Source: an uncultured Collinsella sp.
Lineage (GTDB): Bacteria > Actinomycetota > Coriobacteriia > Coriobacteriales > Coriobacteriaceae
DNA: 8,984 nucleotides
Assembly (NCBI GenBank): GCA_900549065.1
Contig: URNC01000081.1
Span: 1 to 8,984 of the forward strand
Direction: 5' to 3'
The number at the start of each line of letters is the position of its first letter. The stretch's first letter is position 1. Made by a program: the position numbers and the translations under genes. The notes under the pieces were generated by a model. That model was not told where the DNA came from, searched no databases, and worked only from the letters and a program-made list of their open reading frames with translations. Below, one piece after another: positions 7,035 through 8,984 of the stretch.

Positions 7035-7619
7035 CTACTCCTCGACGGAGTCGACGACAGCCTCGGCAGCGTCCGCATCCTCGGCCAGCACGCCAGCCTC
7101 AGCCTGAGCAACCGCAACCTTGGCGGCCGCCTCGGCGGCCTGGGCCTCCTCGCGAGCGCGATCCTCGGCCAGCAGCTCCTGGTACAGGTCCTCGCCCGGC
7201 AGCTCCTCGCTGCGAGCGATCTTACCCAGAACGCCGTTGACGAACGACGCGGACTGGTCGGTGCCATAGGCCTTGGCAAGCTCGACGGCCTCGTTGATCA
7301 CGATGGCGTCCGAGACCTCCTCGTCGGTGAGGAAACGCATCTCGTAAACGGCGATACGCAGCAGATTGCGGTCGGCGCCGGGCATGCGCATAAGATCCCA
7401 GTTCTTGGCAACGGAGCGCAGAGCGCAGTCGATACGGTCGATATGCTCGTAGGCACCTCGGCACAGCTCCAGCGCATAGGGGTCGAGGGGACCCTTCGAG
7501 ATCAGGAAATCACCCTCGAGGACGCGCTCGAGCGGGCTGTCCGTGGCCTCGGCCTGGAATAGCAACTGCAGCGCCTGACTGCGGGCAAGCGTACGCCCGC
7601 GATAAACCTTAAGGCTCAA
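7035..7619 (-). CDS. nusB: Transcription antitermination factor NusB with acidic C-terminal extension
   Basis: NusB binds boxA RNA with NusE (S10) and helps RNA polymerase read through rRNA operons. Residues about 9-137 carry the all-helical NusB fold, with the conserved stretches NLLRIAVYEM (85-94), VINEAVELAKAYG (107-119) and SFVNGVLGKIAR (125-136). The protein is 194 residues, against roughly 130-150 for most NusB. The extra C-terminal part (about 140-194) is low-complexity, rich in Ala and Glu, and predicted helical or disordered. The start is a TTG at 7619; AAGGAG sits 6 nt upstream, inside the last codons of the Asp23-family gene, and no ATG fits. The gap to the previous gene is 3 nt, so translation is probably coupled. 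Confidence 0.95.
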   Translation of the reverse strand: MSLKVYRGRTLARSQALQLLFQAEATDSPLERVLEGDFLISKGPLDPYALELCRGAYEHIDRIDCALRSVAKNWDLMRMPGADRNLLRIAVYEMRFLTDEEVSDAIVINEAVELAKAYGTDQSASFVNGVLGKIARSEELPGEDLYQELLAEDRAREEAQAAEAAAKVAVAQAEAGVLAEDADAAEAVVDSVEE

Positions 7620-7622
7620 AGG

Positions 7623-7985
7623 TTACTCCTTGGGGAAAACGAGGCCGTCAATGCAAACGTCAACGCGCTCGACCTCGACGCCCACCTGAGCATCGATGGC
7701 GGCGACCACGGCGGCGCGAACGGCCTCGGCGAGTTTCTTGAACGGATAGCCAAAGAACACCACGACACGCACGGTGAGTGCGAGCTTGTCGCCAACGACC
7801 TCGGCCTCGACCGCCGGCTCGGAAGCCGGGGCCTTGGACGAGAGCATCATGGAGACAAGATTAGTGGCAAGGTCCTTGACGCCAACGGAGGCGATGCCCT
7901 CGACATCGGACACGGCGCGCGAGACGATGGCGGTCAGAACATCGGGCGAAATGCCGATGCCGTCAATCTTGATTTCCTGGGGCAT
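7623..7985 (-). CDS. Asp23/Gls24-family envelope stress response protein
   Basis: This 120-residue protein belongs to the Asp23/Gls24 family (DUF322; Bacillus YqhY, Staphylococcus Asp23, which lies under the cell membrane). The family core is visible: an N-terminal strand and helix (GIGISPDVLTAIVSRAVSDVEGIASV) and a second half with VTVR-like strands and a long helix (FKKLAEAVRAAVVAAID). No membrane segment is present, so any membrane link would need a partner. AGGAGG lies 5 nt before the ATG. It sits between efp and nusB as YqhY sits beside nusB in Bacillus, where yqhY mutants accumulate suppressors in acetyl-CoA carboxylase genes. No accBC genes occur here. The exact role is unknown. Confidence 0.9.
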   Translation of the reverse strand: MPQEIKIDGIGISPDVLTAIVSRAVSDVEGIASVGVKDLATNLVSMMLSSKAPASEPAVEAEVVGDKLALTVRVVVFFGYPFKKLAEAVRAAVVAAIDAQVGVEVERVDVCIDGLVFPKE

Positions 7986-8009
7986 GAGTCCTCCTAGAAG
8001 AGTTGGTTG

Positions 8010-8573
8010 CTAGACGCGGGAGACGAACTTGCCGTCACGGGTGTCAACCTTGATGACCTCGCCCTCGTTGAGGTACATGGGGACCTGGATGACAGCGCCG
8101 GTGTCGATCGTGGCCGGCTTGGTGGAACCCTGGACGGTGTCGCCCTTAAAGCCCGGGTCGGTCTGGACGATGGTGGTCTCGATGAACATCGGCGGAGTCA
8201 CGCCCATGAGCTCATCGTCGGCGAAGAGCAGCTGGCAGATGTCGTTCTCGCGCAGCCACTTGGAGTTCTCGCCCACCATGTCCTCGGGAACGGGAACCTG
8301 CTCATAAGACTCGTTGTCCATGAAGATGTAGTCAGTGCCATCGTTGTAGAGGTACTGGAACTCACGGGTGGTGAGCATGACGCTCTCGAACTTGGTGCCG
8401 GCGTTGCAGGTGTTCTCGACGACGCGGCCGCTCTTGATGTCGCGGGTCTTGTAGCGCACAAACGCGCCACCCTTGCCCGGCTTGACATGCTGGAACTCGA
8501 CGATGGTGTAGACCTTGTCCTTAATGCGGAGACCGAGGCCGTTCTTGAAGTCGGCGGTAGAAATGGTAGGCAT
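8010..8573 (-). CDS. efp: Translation elongation factor P
   Basis: EF-P enters the ribosomal E site and rescues ribosomes stalled at polyproline stretches. The 187 residues match the family and its three beta-barrel domains. The N-terminal domain loop reads HVKPGKGGAFVR, placing the functional Lys at position 34. In many bacteria this residue is modified; several actinobacteria use it unmodified. No modification gene (epmA/epmB, earP, ymfI) is in this window. The C-terminal end (VDTRDGKFVSRV) is typical. The start at 8573 is chosen because the protein then begins MPTISTADFKNG, as in the family, with GAAAGG 5 nt upstream; the ATG at 8606 would add 11 unrelated residues. It is the first gene of the run to recN, with a TATAAT promoter about 58 nt upstream. 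Confidence 0.97.
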   Translation of the reverse strand: MPTISTADFKNGLGLRIKDKVYTIVEFQHVKPGKGGAFVRYKTRDIKSGRVVENTCNAGTKFESVMLTTREFQYLYNDGTDYIFMDNESYEQVPVPEDMVGENSKWLRENDICQLLFADDELMGVTPPMFIETTIVQTDPGFKGDTVQGSTKPATIDTGAVIQVPMYLNEGEVIKVDTRDGKFVSRV

Positions 8574-8630
8574 AGCGACCTTTCTTGTTATGGGCAGAAC
8601 GCACAAGCGTCCAAATTACATACGACCGAA

Positions 8631-8636
8631 ATTATA
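8631..8636 (-). promoter_or_regulatory. Promoter -10 element for the efp-recN run
   Basis: The minus strand carries a perfect TATAAT, giving a leader of about 50 nt before the efp ATG. The -35 region (about 8653-8660) is weak, with CTGCAG at 16 bp. An inverted repeat TGCAG/CTGCA (8641-8645 and 8653-8657) overlaps this spacer and could be an operator, but it may be chance. The element lies just after the peptidase terminator, as expected for a fresh transcription start. Confidence 0.65.
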
Positions 8637-8667
8637 CACTTGCAGACGGCGCCTGCAGCGAGCGCAT

Positions 8668-8710
8668 AAAAAGAGAACGCGGGGCGCCCGAATTGCTCCG
8701 GACGCCCCGC
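8668..8710 (-). terminator. Rho-independent terminator of the Xaa-Pro peptidase gene
   Basis: GCGGGGCG (8679-8686) pairs perfectly with CGCCCCGC (8703-8710), and three inner pairs (8688-8690 with 8699-8701) follow after one mismatch. On the minus strand the stem is followed by TTCTCTTTTT (8677-8668), a fair U-tract. It starts 23 nt after the peptidase stop codon and separates that gene from efp. Confidence 0.8.
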
Positions 8711-8732
8711 CCCAAAAATCTATCGAAATGGG

Positions 8733-8958
8733 CTAGCAATCGATGACGTGCAGGTCGTGCGGGGTCTTGGTGAAGGGCTCGTAGCCGTTCTCGGTGACCA
8801 CGCCGTAGTCCTCCAGACGCACGCCGCCCACACCGGGCAGATACACGCCGGGCTCCATGGTGATAACCGAGCCGACCTCGATGGTGTTCTTGCTGCGGTT
8901 GAAGTTGGGCAGCTCATGGATGTCGATGCCCACGCCGTGACCCAGACCATGGTTGTAA
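8733..8958 (-). CDS. M24-family Xaa-Pro peptidase, C-terminal fragment cut by the contig end
   Basis: Only the last 74 residues of a metallopeptidase of the pita-bread fold (Xaa-Pro dipeptidase or aminopeptidase type) are present; the family is usually about 350-400 residues. Visible active-site parts are YNHGLGHGVGIDIHELP, with the metal-binding His in GHGVG and the second active-site His in IHELP; then TMEPGVYLPG with a metal-binding Glu, and VRLEDYGVV with the last Glu. The N-terminal part and both metal-binding Asp residues lie off the contig. An apparent ATG start at 8975 is false, because its first six codons (MCIRDS) are adapter sequence. The gene lies upstream of efp, as yqhT does in Bacillus, but has its own terminator. 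Confidence 0.93.
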
Positions 8959-8984
8959 CTGTCTCTTATACACATCTCCGAGCC
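8959..8984 (-). other. Untrimmed Nextera (Tn5) Read 2 adapter, right contig end
   Basis: Positions 8959-8977 are CTGTCTCTTATACACATCT, the reverse complement of the Tn5 mosaic end, and CCGAGCC (8978-8984) begins the Read 2 adapter tail. The orientation is outward, mirroring the left end. Genomic DNA ends at 8958. Confidence 0.98.

Noticed and set aside
8574..8606. Upstream ATG start for efp at 8606
   Set aside because: It adds 11 residues not seen in EF-P, and the family start MPTISTADF lies at 8573.
8007..8669. Plus-strand 220-codon open frame opposite efp
   Set aside because: Same cause: antisense register of a highly codon-biased gene. EF-P on the other strand is unmistakable.
38..8958. 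CRISPR arrays, tRNA, rRNA, insertion sequences or prophage genes
   Set aside because: I looked for regular direct repeats, cloverleaf-like sequences, transposase and phage genes on both strands and saw none.
8941..8984. Tn5 end sequence taken as a natural transposon terminus
   Set aside because: The 19-bp mosaic end is an engineered hyperactive Tn5 substrate and is joined to Illumina tails at both contig ends; it is library adapter.

Overview
The window looks like one complete assembled contig, not a piece cut from a larger sequence. Both outer ends are Illumina Nextera (Tn5) adapter (1-37 and 8959-8984), so the biological sequence is 38-8958. The DNA is GC-rich by eye. Gene content and order suggest a high-G+C anaerobic actinobacterium of the class Coriobacteriia (Collinsella-like). 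That placement is an inference from protein character and synteny, not from a marker-gene search.

Left part (38-3460): a short gene-free stretch with several inverted repeats (38-210), then a minus-strand fused fructose-family PTS permease in the order IIB-IIC-IIA, with an intrinsic terminator behind it. It is divergent from a plus-strand RpiR-family regulator. The 272 bp between them hold a perfect TGAAAG-GTT-CTTTCA palindrome and a cluster of TGAAA half-sites, mostly spaced near whole helical turns. This forms a plausible sugar-uptake module: the RpiR protein senses a phosphosugar through its SIS domain and probably controls the PTS gene and itself.

Middle and right part (3479-8573): seven tightly packed minus-strand housekeeping genes in transcription order efp, Asp23-family gene, nusB, xseB, tlyA, nadK, recN. 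Gaps are 24, 3, 2 and about 35 nt, followed by overlaps of 4 and 11 nt. A TATAAT promoter lies upstream of efp, and a hairpin at 3428-3460 separates recN from the convergent regulator gene. This is a condensed version of the Bacillus yqhT-efp-yqhY-nusB-xseA-xseB-tlyA-recN region. xseA and the isoprenoid genes are missing, and nadK sits between tlyA and recN. The operon covers translation (EF-P, TlyA), transcription antitermination (NusB), envelope physiology (Asp23 family), NADP supply (NadK) and DNA repair (RecN, XseB).

Right edge: the C-terminal 74 residues of an M24-family Xaa-Pro peptidase, cut by the adapter, with its own terminator before efp. I found no mobile element, CRISPR array, tRNA or rRNA, and no clear sign of a novel biological system. 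The points most worth following up are the adapter ends, the unexplained structured stretch at 38-210, and the regulatory array between the PTS and regulator genes.
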